17,599 bases of DNA, from positions 1 to 17,599 of the forward strand of contig URDV01000014.1 in the NCBI GenBank assembly GCA_900546605.1. The letters run 5' to 3'. The notes under the pieces are model-generated. The model did no database searches. It had not been told where the DNA came from and saw only the letters and a program-made list of their open reading frames with translations. The position numbers and the translations under genes are program-made. Shown in pieces: positions 1 to 7,346 of the stretch. Within the stretch, counting starts at the first letter, position 1, and the number at the start of each line of letters is the position of its first letter. Origin of the DNA: an uncultured Prevotella sp. (GTDB lineage: Bacteria; Bacteroidota; Bacteroidia; Bacteroidales; Bacteroidaceae).

Positions 1-33
1 AACTTGTCAACTTGTTTACTAATTCCGTCAACG
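1..33. repeat. Right end of octamer palindromic repeat (copy A)
   Basis: The window opens inside a copy of the octamer repeat family seen four more times here. In-phase units are a partial AACTT (1-5), GTCAACTT (6-13) and GTTTACTA (14-21). They run into the terminal core TAATTCCGTCAACG (20-33), which has one mismatch to the right core of the copy at 5095-5261. A run of seven T follows. The left half lies outside the window. Assemblies of short reads often break inside multi-copy repeats, which would explain this contig edge. Confidence 0.7.
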
Positions 34-308
34 CGTTTTTTTATGGATTGAATACTTACATAGTACTCAATGGTACAAGATAATAGGAGTGAACTATAAA
101 ATTCATACCTCCTGAACCAACTTTATTTTACTAAGGGGGGCTTACCTTTTCATAAAGATATCCGCAGAGCCTGTTAATGTGCATTGCTGATAGAATTCCT
201 ATGCTCTTATGAGTTTTAGTGGACACCAATATAAATCAATATGTGATGGCATCGAAGTGAATAGGTTGGAGATGAATATCACCTACTTATTAGCGTAAGG
301 TTAACACT
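34..308. other. Intergenic stretch with no supported gene
   Basis: About 275 bases lie between the repeat remnant and the terminator of the HMA gene. The only open frame of note is a 29-codon ATG frame at 209-298 on the plus strand. It has no recognisable relatives, signal peptide or domain, so I do not call it a gene. The stretch may be the decayed edge of something to the left. It holds one of four copies of the 10-mer CACCTACTTA (280-289). Confidence 0.5.
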
Positions 309-355
309 AAAGGCCAAAAAGGGCAGATGTATTCAATCAACCCTTTTTGGCCTTT
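309..355 (-). terminator. Strong hairpin terminator after HMA gene
   Basis: A perfect 15-bp inverted repeat, AAAGGCCAAAAAGGG (309-323) and its complement (341-355), is separated by a 17-nt loop. The A-rich and T-rich ends of the arms supply a U-rich tail in either direction. It starts 24 bp past the stop codon of the minus-strand HMA gene, so it most likely ends the copper operon. It could also stop transcription entering from the left. Confidence 0.75.
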
Positions 356-378
356 TATCTTTACATTGAAAAACTGTG

Positions 379-711
379 TTACATTTTGCATTTGCTGGCG
401 CTATCGTCAGCAGCAACCTTTTCACCCTCTTTCAATTCACGAGCGGTGTAACCAAACTTAGTAAAGGCTTTCAATAGTTTTTCGATAGACGTTTTTTTAG
501 CGTTGTACTTAATGGTAACAGTTTGATCGGGCACACTTGTGATGATGTCCTTAATGCCACGTTCAAAGCGTAAGTTCTTTTTAATTTTGTTCTCACAATT
601 AACGCAGTGCATTTGTGGTTGAGTTGTAACAATTACCGTCTTGATGTCCTTGGCCAAAGCAACACTTGTGCTGACCAATGCCATCAGCATGAATGATAAA
701 AACTTTTTCAT
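379..711 (-). CDS. Periplasmic heavy-metal-associated (HMA) domain protein
   Basis: This 110-residue exported protein begins with a clear signal peptide (about residues 1-20, MKKFLSFMLMALVSTSVALA). A single HMA fold of about 70 residues (roughly 23-94) follows. The copper-binding motif is MHCVNC, with C36 and C39; another cysteine, C108, sits three residues from the end. The family uses the CxxC pair to bind Cu(I) or similar soft metals and pass them between proteins by ligand exchange. With a signal peptide it should act in the periplasm, unlike cytosolic CopZ. It is the last gene of the minus-strand run TonB receptor, copA, HMA, 125 bp after copA, with no convincing promoter of its own in the gap, so co-transcription is likely. 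I infer a role in accepting or delivering copper in the periplasm. The ATG start is supported by the signal peptide. Confidence 0.85.
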   Translation of the reverse strand: MKKFLSFMLMALVSTSVALAKDIKTVIVTTQPQMHCVNCENKIKKNLRFERGIKDIITSVPDQTVTIKYNAKKTSIEKLLKAFTKFGYTARELKEGEKVAADDSASKCKM

Positions 712-756
712 AATCTTGTTATAGAATTGTGTTATTCTTATGCGTAATCAGCGATG

Positions 757-796
757 TTGGTAAACAAGTAAACGAGTTAACTCGTAGGTTTGCCAA
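757..796. repeat. Octamer repeat remnant with hairpin (copy E)
   Basis: In the copA-HMA gap, three tandem octamers (TGGTAAAC, AAGTAAAC and GAGTTAAC, 758-781) match the RRGTTRAC unit of the repeat family. The last unit lies in a perfect 14-bp palindrome, ACGAGTTAACTCGT (772-785). Outer arms TTGGTAAAC (757-765) and GTTTGCCAA (788-796) pair with one G-T wobble, so the whole stretch can fold as one hairpin. The terminal core seen in other copies is missing. It would lie in the mRNA between copA and the HMA gene. Confidence 0.55.
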
Positions 797-836
797 ACTT
801 TTTAGCTTCTTGCCCCATGTGTAATAAAGCACCTAC

Positions 837-3044
837 TTATAGCTTTCCGCTCCTAAGGCGAAGCGAGTTAGTTACCACGCTTACGCTACTTAGAGCCATG
901 GCCGCTCCAGCAATCATGGGGCTTAGCATAAATCCACAAATAGGGTAGAGCACACCAGCAGCAATGGGCACACTCACAACATTATAAATGAAAGCCCAAA
1001 ACAGGTTTTGCTGAATGGTGCGCATGGTGCGTTGCGATAGGTGGATGGCTTGTGGCAGTCGTGATAAGTCGGATGTTAGCAAAGTAATCATAGCAGAGTT
1101 GATGGCCGTGTCGCTGCCACGTCCCATAGCAATGCTCAAGTCAGCTTGAGCCAATGCTGCGCTATCATTAATGCCGTCGCCCACCATGGCCACATGGTGG
1201 CCTTCGGCTTGCAATTGGCGTACAAAGTTGGCTTTGTCAGCAGGCAATAGGTGAGCCTTGTAATGTTTTATGTTCACTTGTGCAGCCACGGCTTGCGCAG
1301 TAGCCTCGTTGTCGCCCGTGAGCATGTAAGGGGTTATGCCCATTTGCATCAATGCCTTCACCGCTTGAACCGAAGTGGATTTTAAACTATCGCAAATGGC
1401 AACAATGGCTACTACTTTATTGCTATGAGCCAAACACACCACTGTTGCAGCCTTTGCTTCCCATTCGTGAATCAACTTTTGTGTAATCGCTGTAAAGTTA
1501 CACTTTTTTTGTTGCATGAGTGTAGGGCTACCTATATAATAGGTGCAACCATTCACGTCACCCTGAATGCCGCCTGCTTCAATTTTACAAAAGTTAATAA
1601 CAGGCTTGCGTTCAACATTTTTGAGCGAATGGCATATGGCTTCAGCCAATGGGTGCTCAGACTCATACTCAATAGATAGTAGCACGGAACGATATAATTC
1701 GCTATTGCCATCATAAAACGAGTCTGTTACTTGAGGCTGTCCTATGGTTAGCGTACCCGTTTTGTCCAACAAAATGCAGTCGATGTGGCGAGCCGATTGC
1801 AAGCAATTGGCATCCTTAATGAGAATGCCCTGTGCGGTTCCGCGACCAATGCCTACAATGATGGCAGTAGGAGTGGCCAATCCCAAAGAGCAAGGACAAG
1901 CAATGACCAAGACAGACACCATGGCTATGAGGCCGTGTGTCAATCCGTTAGTGGGTGAGAGCAATAGCCATGCAAGCAAACTCATGATGGCAATGCCCAT
2001 GATGACGGGCACAAACACAGCAGCTATGCGGTCAACCATGTGTTGCACGGGCACTTTACTACCTTGTGCGTCCTGCACCATGTTAATGATTTGTCCTAAC
2101 AAAGTGTCGCCCTTGGTGTGTTCAGCACGATAGCGCAACGTACCATTCTTATTAATAGTGCCAGCAATAACTTTGCTACCCACCTCTTTACTTACAGCTA
2201 AAGGCTCGCCACTAATCATGCTTTCATCAACGTTTGAACAGCCCTCAACAACTGTGCCATCGGCAGCTAAGCGTTCGCCTGGTCGTGCCAATAACACATC
2301 GCCCACCTTCACTTTATCAATGGTTTTGACGTGTTGAGTGCCATTGGGAAAGACAATGGTTACTTGTTTGGGTTGTAAGCCTATCAAGTCTTTAATAGCC
2401 TTAGTGGTGCGCCCTTTTGCACGCGCTTCGAGCATGCGCCCCAATAATATAAAGGCCGTAATCACACCCACACTATCAAAGTAAAGGTGGGGTTGCATGC
2501 CGTGCGCAGTAAACCATTGAGGAAAAAATAGGTTGGCACAACTATACACATACGACACGCTAATGCTCAGAGCCACCAGGGTGTCCATGTTTGAGGTGCC
2601 ATGCTTTAGCAGTTTGAAGGCAGAACTATAAAATATGCGGCCATATTTATATAAGGAGTAGCTGGAAAGAAAAAAGAGAGCAACCTCTTGTCCTGCAAAT
2701 AGTCCAGGCACAATGCTTAGAACTAATAGCGGAATGGCTACTGCTAAAGCCCCTATAGCCATGCTTTTGCTAATGGTGGACGGCTCGTTTTCAGCGTGTG
2801 ATGTGGCCGAATTTGTGGGTTCGTTCACCTCTTGGTCAATGAGCAGTTCAAACCCCATGTCGCTAACAGCCTTTTGCAGTTGCAAGGGAGTGCATTGAGC
2901 CTCGTCAAAGGTTACTTTAGCCATGTTGGTGGCTAAGTTAACATTCACTTCGCTTACACCATTAACAGAGCGCAAGGCTTTGTCAACGTGAGCCGAACAT
3001 GAAGCACAACTCATGCCACGCACTGGATACTTATGTGTTGTCAT
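837..3044 (-). CDS. copA: Copper-translocating P-type ATPase CopA
   Basis: This is a complete 735-residue P1B-1 ATPase that pumps Cu(I) from the cytosol across the inner membrane using ATP. One N-terminal HMA domain carries GMSCASC (C13, C16). Eight membrane helices are expected. The actuator loop has ISGEP (277-281), the membrane metal site CPC (383-385), the phosphorylation motif DKTGT (D427), and the ATP-binding SEHPL (H464). TGDN (576-579) and GDGIND (622-627) follow. The last two helices keep the Cu(I) signature, YN (687-688) and MxxSS (M716, S719, S720), with N726, which favours Cu(I) over Zn or Cd pumps. Length is normal for a one-HMA CopA. It starts only 13 bp after the stop of the TonB receptor, so the two are surely one transcript. 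The run continues to a periplasmic HMA protein. Confidence 0.96.
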   Translation of the reverse strand: MTTHKYPVRGMSCASCSAHVDKALRSVNGVSEVNVNLATNMAKVTFDEAQCTPLQLQKAVSDMGFELLIDQEVNEPTNSATSHAENEPSTISKSMAIGALAVAIPLLVLSIVPGLFAGQEVALFFLSSYSLYKYGRIFYSSAFKLLKHGTSNMDTLVALSISVSYVYSCANLFFPQWFTAHGMQPHLYFDSVGVITAFILLGRMLEARAKGRTTKAIKDLIGLQPKQVTIVFPNGTQHVKTIDKVKVGDVLLARPGERLAADGTVVEGCSNVDESMISGEPLAVSKEVGSKVIAGTINKNGTLRYRAEHTKGDTLLGQIINMVQDAQGSKVPVQHMVDRIAAVFVPVIMGIAIMSLLAWLLLSPTNGLTHGLIAMVSVLVIACPCSLGLATPTAIIVGIGRGTAQGILIKDANCLQSARHIDCILLDKTGTLTIGQPQVTDSFYDGNSELYRSVLLSIEYESEHPLAEAICHSLKNVERKPVINFCKIEAGGIQGDVNGCTYYIGSPTLMQQKKCNFTAITQKLIHEWEAKAATVVCLAHSNKVVAIVAICDSLKSTSVQAVKALMQMGITPYMLTGDNEATAQAVAAQVNIKHYKAHLLPADKANFVRQLQAEGHHVAMVGDGINDSAALAQADLSIAMGRGSDTAINSAMITLLTSDLSRLPQAIHLSQRTMRTIQQNLFWAFIYNVVSVPIAAGVLYPICGFMLSPMIAGAAMALSSVSVVTNSLRLRSGKL

Positions 3045-3057
3045 GTTTTTACATTAT

Positions 3058-5073
3058 TTAGTAGTTAATTCTAATACCAGCATAAGCCATGGCACCATGT
3101 ACGGGGCCCCACACTTGTGTGGCATCAAACTGATCGCTCCAAGGGTGTTCGGCATGTAGTATAGGTGTATGTTGCTTATAGTTCGTAAGGTTTTCACCAC
3201 CTACATAAATGCTGAAGTGGCGGAACCAACGTGTGATTTGCGCATTCAACTGGCCATAAGTCGAAAAGCGAGTGGCAGCCCCTTCAACACCATTAGTCAG
3301 TATGCGACCTCCACCATTCAGTTGCGCTGTAATGTCAAACTGCCAAAGTTCGAGCGGTGTTTTATAAGAGGCTGTGAGCAGCCCCTTGTAGCGGCTGGTG
3401 AAAGGTTTCTCTTGCACACGTCCACCTGTGTATTGGCGTACCATATTATAGCGATAAGCTGCAGTTAGAGTCATGCCGCGGAACAAGGGGTAAGTGGCAT
3501 CCACTTGCATGGTGTGTGAGTAAGAACGATGCCCATTAAGGTTGCGCAAGTAAATGTGCTCATTATCAGTGTCGTAGTCAACTACAGCTTGTTGCTTAAA
3601 GTTGGTAAAGTAATAATCAGCATTTAAGTCAAGAATATGGCCTCCTAAGCGTAACTTAAAGTTGGCACTTGCCCCATAGTTCCATGCAGCCTCTTGCTTT
3701 AGCTGGTCTATAACCCAAGTACGGTTGCTGGCCATAAGGTAGTTGAACTCACCCAAAGCATGCACCGTGCGGTAGCCTTTGCCTGCCGAAAGACGTAGGC
3801 TGAACACGTGGTTGGGGGCATATTTCACGTGAAAGCGTGGTGTAACAAACGTTCCATACACCGAACTGTGGTCAGCACGTAAACCAGCCATAAAGGTTAA
3901 TTTGTCGTGCCAATTGAGTGTGTATTGAGCGTAAGCACCAGGCGTAGTTTCCTTTTCGTTGAGTTGTTGCAAGGGCAGGTTCACATCATGCGCCATGCGA
4001 TACTGCTGATTGTAGTAGTCGTGGTTCAAACTCAGTCCAGCAGACAGACTGTGCATATCGTTAAAGTTCGTCTCAAAAAGCAATGAGGCATACCCTGTTT
4101 TTTGTGTAACATCGTAAATGCGGTGTCCATAAGTGGCATCAGCGTCGTGGTAAGTGCCTGAAAGGATAAGAGCCAAGTTAGTGCCATGCTCCTTGTTTAG
4201 CACAAAAGCATTTTTGGCAAAGCCATTAAAACGTGTTGTCTCCATGTTAATTTTGTAGGCATCTCCCTCAATGGCGTGTCCAGCATGCAATGTTTGTCCG
4301 CCTTCACGCTTCTCGGTCAGTCCGCTTATAGCAGCTTGAAAAATGTAATGGTCGCCCATCCAAGCCCAACGGTTCATAATGTTGCCCTGACGCACTTTAG
4401 GCTTGTCAAGAAAGCCATCGTGGTTTTCGTCATGATGTCCAAAGTTATCCTCGTAGTGTGCCAATAGGCCAGTACTTAGTTTCTTTGACTTGTCAAGGTG
4501 GATGTTACCATCAAAGTTTGCTTCAATGCGGCTTTTAGTGTCACCATAAAGGTTTATTTCAACCGAAGGGTCAGCTTGTGGCTTTTTGTATTCCACGTTT
4601 ATCTGCCCAGTAATACTCTCGTATCCGTTTTTAACAGAAGCGCTCCCCTTCGATACTTGAATGCTTTGCATCCAAGGTCCAGGCACGTAACCTAACGCAT
4701 AGGGGGCAGCTGCTCCACGAAGGTCAGGCACATTCTCGCTCAACATTTGTACATAGCTGCCTGCTAACCCTAACAACTTAATTTGCTTGGCACCTGTAGC
4801 TGCATCACTATAACTTACGTCAACTGAAGGGTTGGTAGTAAAGCTCTCACCTAAGTTGCAGCAAGCAGCTTTGAACAATTCAGTGCGCGATAGCAATAGT
4901 GAGTTCTCGGGGCCATTCATGCGCGATACCGATTTACGTTTGCCCACCACCTGAGCCTGATTCAATTGCTTCTCAGCAGATGGAGAGATGGAGTCGGTTT
5001 CGGCTTGTCCGTATGCGGTCAATGTCAAGGCCAAGGCTGTAGCCGAAAGTAAGGTACGTCTGGTTTTGTTCAT
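3058..5073 (-). CDS. TonB-dependent outer-membrane receptor of copper locus
   Basis: This 671-residue outer-membrane receptor has a signal peptide (cleavage near AYGQA, about residues 18-24) and a plug domain (about 45-165) that includes KQIKLLGLAG and VSKGSASVKNGYESITGQI. A 22-strand-type barrel follows, ending in the aromatic C-terminus IRINY. It lacks the CarboxypepD_reg-like extension of SusC-type receptors, so it is closer to BtuB, siderophore or metal receptors. Such receptors import ligands using TonB/ExbBD energy. The plug has vicinal cysteines C71-C72, and an extracellular-loop candidate carries HHDENHDGFLD (213-223), which resembles a Ca-binding DxNxDG loop and is His-rich. The gene is immediately followed by copA, so copper or a copper complex is the inferred ligand. 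A heme, cobalamin or other siderophore ligand cannot be excluded. It is probably the first gene of the operon. Confidence 0.88.
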   Translation of the reverse strand: MNKTRRTLLSATALALTLTAYGQAETDSISPSAEKQLNQAQVVGKRKSVSRMNGPENSLLLSRTELFKAACCNLGESFTTNPSVDVSYSDAATGAKQIKLLGLAGSYVQMLSENVPDLRGAAAPYALGYVPGPWMQSIQVSKGSASVKNGYESITGQINVEYKKPQADPSVEINLYGDTKSRIEANFDGNIHLDKSKKLSTGLLAHYEDNFGHHDENHDGFLDKPKVRQGNIMNRWAWMGDHYIFQAAISGLTEKREGGQTLHAGHAIEGDAYKINMETTRFNGFAKNAFVLNKEHGTNLALILSGTYHDADATYGHRIYDVTQKTGYASLLFETNFNDMHSLSAGLSLNHDYYNQQYRMAHDVNLPLQQLNEKETTPGAYAQYTLNWHDKLTFMAGLRADHSSVYGTFVTPRFHVKYAPNHVFSLRLSAGKGYRTVHALGEFNYLMASNRTWVIDQLKQEAAWNYGASANFKLRLGGHILDLNADYYFTNFKQQAVVDYDTDNEHIYLRNLNGHRSYSHTMQVDATYPLFRGMTLTAAYRYNMVRQYTGGRVQEKPFTSRYKGLLTASYKTPLELWQFDITAQLNGGGRILTNGVEGAATRFSTYGQLNAQITRWFRHFSIYVGGENLTNYKQHTPILHAEHPWSDQFDATQVWGPVHGAMAYAGIRINY

Positions 5074-5094
5074 TGTGTTGGTAATATGTTAATC

Positions 5095-5261
5095 CGTTGG
5101 CGGAATTATTGGTTAATGGGTTAACAAGTTGACAGGTTAACAAGTAAGTATGCTTTACTTAACCTATTATGTTAAATTCTGAATGGTAAAAAGCTTAAGA
5201 ACTTGGCAATTTTACCTGTTAACCCGTTAATTTGTCAACATGTTTACTAATTCCGCCAACG
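5095..5261. repeat. Complete palindromic octamer-repeat element (copy B)
   Basis: This is the best-preserved copy. Its ends are a perfect 14-bp inverted repeat, CGTTGGCGGAATTA (5095-5108) and TAATTCCGCCAACG (5248-5261). Inside, the left arm has five 8-bp units of the form RRGTTRAC (5110-5149) and the right arm has four units of the opposite form GTYAACYY (5218-5249). The core of about 68 bp (5150-5217) aligns with the core of the copy at 14397-14592. The 10-mer TAATATGTTA flanks both sides (5082-5091 and 5265-5274), each 3 bp from the end. This could be a target duplication, although the right copy also resembles further octamers. No protein is encoded, so if mobile it would be non-autonomous (MITE-like). 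Confidence 0.75.
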
Positions 5262-5395
5262 CGTTAATATGTTAGTAATGAGTGGCGCTATAATAAATGG
5301 GTGCCTTCATTATTGTTGTAACAAAAGTGGCATATAAGCATAGCTTAGAACCCATCAGTAAGTAACCAACCATTCAAAGTTTCGTTTTACAGATG

Positions 5396-5403
5396 CAAAG
5401 ATA
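5396..5403 (-). promoter_or_regulatory. Candidate -7 box for copper operon
   Basis: On the minus strand this reads TATCTTTG, matching the Bacteroidetes TAnnTTTG -7 consensus. It is the only match between the receptor start and the amidase start in this orientation. I found no clear TTTG -33 at the usual spacing of about 19-21. If used, the mRNA leader would be about 320 nt and would contain the whole palindromic element at 5095-5261. Confidence 0.4.
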
Positions 5404-5492
5404 CGTGCTATAAATAGAAGCCGTATTACACAATTCTGCAAAACTGTTGCATCATCTTAGTTTTGAAAAATGAAAAATAGGTTTTTATTTTG

Positions 5493-5500
5493 TATTTTTG
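5493..5500 (+). promoter_or_regulatory. Candidate -7 box for amidase gene
   Basis: TATTTTTG matches TAnnTTTG and lies 52 bp before the amidase ATG. The nearest upstream TTTTG (5461-5465) is 27 bp away, longer than the usual spacing, so only the -7 part is convincing. Confidence 0.45.
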
Positions 5501-5552
5501 CAAACGGAACAAGGAAGTATAAACACATATCCTATCCCAATTATTTATTCAT

Positions 5553-7265
5553 ATGAAGTTAACTCAGTTTAAATACCTATATTGTGTTCTATTTGTCGCA
5601 ATCCTGCCAATTGTTGCGTGGGCTGGCGTAGAAAAGCGTAACTTTACACTCGTAATTGATGCTGGGCATGGTGGACACGACGCTGGAGCCGTAGGAGCTT
5701 TTTCAAAAGAAAAGAATATAAACCTAAGCGTGGCATTGGCTTTTGGTAAGTTGGTTGAAGAGAATTGTCCTGATGTGAAGGTGGTGTATACACGTAAAAC
5801 AGATGTGTTTATCCCCTTGCAGCGCCGTGCAGACATAGCCAATAATAGTAAGGCCGACTTGTTTGTGTCGGTTCACACCAATGCATTGCCCAACGGGCGT
5901 ATAGCTTATGGTTCAGAAACCTACACCTTAGGTATGGCGCGTGCCAGTGCAAACTTGGCGGTGGCAAAGCGCGAAAACTCTGTCATTACACTTGAGAGCG
6001 ACTACAAGAGAACCTATCAAGGCTTTGATCCAAACAAAGCCGAGAGCTATGTCATCTTTGAGTTCATGCAAGATAAGTTTATGAAGCAAAGTGTCGACTT
6101 GGCCAGTTGCATTCAAAAACAGTACACACAAGCGGGGCGCCCCAATAAGGGTGTGCACCAAGCTGGTTTCTTGGTGTTGCGCAACACTTCGATGCCTTCA
6201 GTACTAACCGAGTTGGGCTTTATCACCACTCCTGCTGAGGAAACTTATCTTAACTCACAACAAGGTGTGGCCAAACTGAGCCGTAGCATATATAATGGGT
6301 TCTTAACCTACAGACGAATGCACGAAAAGAGTGCACACGACATACCTGAAAATTTGCCAACACGTTTTGCAGCAAATGCTTCATCTGTGGCTGAGCCCTC
6401 AGCTGTGGTTGAGCCTGTAGTGGCTTCACAACGCAATAAAGATGTGGCTGTTGTGCCAGTAGCAGCTGTGCCTACTGCACGATTGGTGGCTGAACCAAAG
6501 GATGAAGTGGTGAATGTGAGTAAACGTTCGTCGCAAAAGTCTGCTCCTAAAGTTGCAGCCGCAGCACCTGTTCAAGTAGCTGCAGCTAAGCCTGTTGTGA
6601 AACCGAATCCTGTAGTAGCTTCTAAAGAACAACCTAAAAGCACTTCGAAGTCAAAAACTCCTAACACAGCGAAGAGTGTTGATAAAACAAAAGCAAATGT
6701 CACTACCCAACCAAAGGACAATGCTCTGAAGCCTAAAGAAAAAGTGCAAAGGCCAAAGGAAACAACCACAAAAACCAAGGTTGTAGCAAAGCAGGAGAGT
6801 AAGACAGAAAAGGCCAATCAGCACACGGACAAGAAAGTGCTTGATAAAGGCTCAAAAGCAACCTCGTCCGAAAAAGGCAAACAAAAGGATACGGATGACA
6901 AAAAAGCCCATGTGACTAAAAACACAAAAGCAAAGGACGTAAAGGACTTTGCCGATAAAAAGCCTAAAACGAAATCGACAGCAGCCACTAAGTCAAAGCA
7001 AAAAATAACCTATCGCATACAGGTGGGAGCTGGAAAAATGGGCATTGAAGCCACTGATGCACAATTTAAGGGCTTAAGCGTGAATCGTGTGAAAGAAGGT
7101 TCCATGTATAAGTACTTTTATGGCAATTATGCAACTTATGCTGAGGCACAAAAGTCATTACGAACTGTTAAGGCAAAGTTAAGCACAGCCTATGTGGTGG
7201 CTTATGTAAATGGCAAGGCCGTTTCGGTAGCTGAGGCACGTGCTAAGGAACAAGAAAAGAAGTGA
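5553..7265 (+). CDS. N-acetylmuramoyl-L-alanine amidase with SPOR domain
   Basis: This 570-residue exported amidase has a signal peptide (about 1-24) and an Amidase_3 (AmiC-type) zinc domain (about 30-255). A low-complexity linker of about 220 residues (about 265-483) is rich in Lys, Ala, Pro, Thr and Val. A C-terminal SPOR-like domain (about 484-552, starting ITYRIQVGAG) follows. Zinc and catalytic residues are visible: H39 in DAGHGG, E53 in SKEKN, H108 in SVHTN, and the catalytic Glu E220 in LTELGF. The family cleaves the bond between MurNAc and the stem peptide, and SPOR domains bind glycan stripped of stem peptides at the septum. A role in daughter-cell separation is the natural inference. 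The first half of the linker is Ala/Val/Pro-rich and the second half strongly basic. It precedes an MCE gene by 81 bp, a pairing I recall as common in Bacteroidales. Confidence 0.93.
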   Translation: MKLTQFKYLYCVLFVAILPIVAWAGVEKRNFTLVIDAGHGGHDAGAVGAFSKEKNINLSVALAFGKLVEENCPDVKVVYTRKTDVFIPLQRRADIANNSKADLFVSVHTNALPNGRIAYGSETYTLGMARASANLAVAKRENSVITLESDYKRTYQGFDPNKAESYVIFEFMQDKFMKQSVDLASCIQKQYTQAGRPNKGVHQAGFLVLRNTSMPSVLTELGFITTPAEETYLNSQQGVAKLSRSIYNGFLTYRRMHEKSAHDIPENLPTRFAANASSVAEPSAVVEPVVASQRNKDVAVVPVAAVPTARLVAEPKDEVVNVSKRSSQKSAPKVAAAAPVQVAAAKPVVKPNPVVASKEQPKSTSKSKTPNTAKSVDKTKANVTTQPKDNALKPKEKVQRPKETTTKTKVVAKQESKTEKANQHTDKKVLDKGSKATSSEKGKQKDTDDKKAHVTKNTKAKDVKDFADKKPKTKSTAATKSKQKITYRIQVGAGKMGIEATDAQFKGLSVNRVKEGSMYKYFYGNYATYAEAQKSLRTVKAKLSTAYVVAYVNGKAVSVAEARAKEQEKK

Positions 7266-7269
7266 TAGC

Positions 7270-7315
7270 CGTTGGCGGATTTTTTTAGTTAGCTTGTCAA
7301 CTAATTCTGCTAACG
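7270..7315. repeat. Short palindromic repeat copy (copy C)
   Basis: Four bases after the amidase stop, CGTTGGCGGA (7270-7279) starts a short member of the family. It is followed by seven T, two octamers GTTAGCTT and GTCAACTA (7288-7303), and the right core TAATTCTGCTAACG (7302-7315), which has two mismatches to the complete copy. The left octamer array and the core of about 70 bp are absent, as in an internal deletion. The T run after a GC-rich block could aid termination, though the local stem is weak. Confidence 0.6.
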
Positions 7316-7346
7316 CGTAAGTGACCCAACTCACAATAAACTGACA

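Larger units (their letters stand above)
5262..5552. other. Divergent promoter region, copper receptor / amidase
   Basis: The gap of 479 bp between the receptor (minus) and the amidase (plus) holds the palindromic element in its left part. The rest, about 290 bp, has no gene. It is AT-rich and holds the candidate -7 boxes for both directions. No CsoR or CueR-type operator could be recognised. Confidence 0.5.

Noticed and set aside
209..298. 29-codon ATG frame in the left intergenic region
   Set aside because: Too short, with no recognisable relatives, no promoter, and a stop close upstream. I see no evidence for a gene or a clear transposase fragment.
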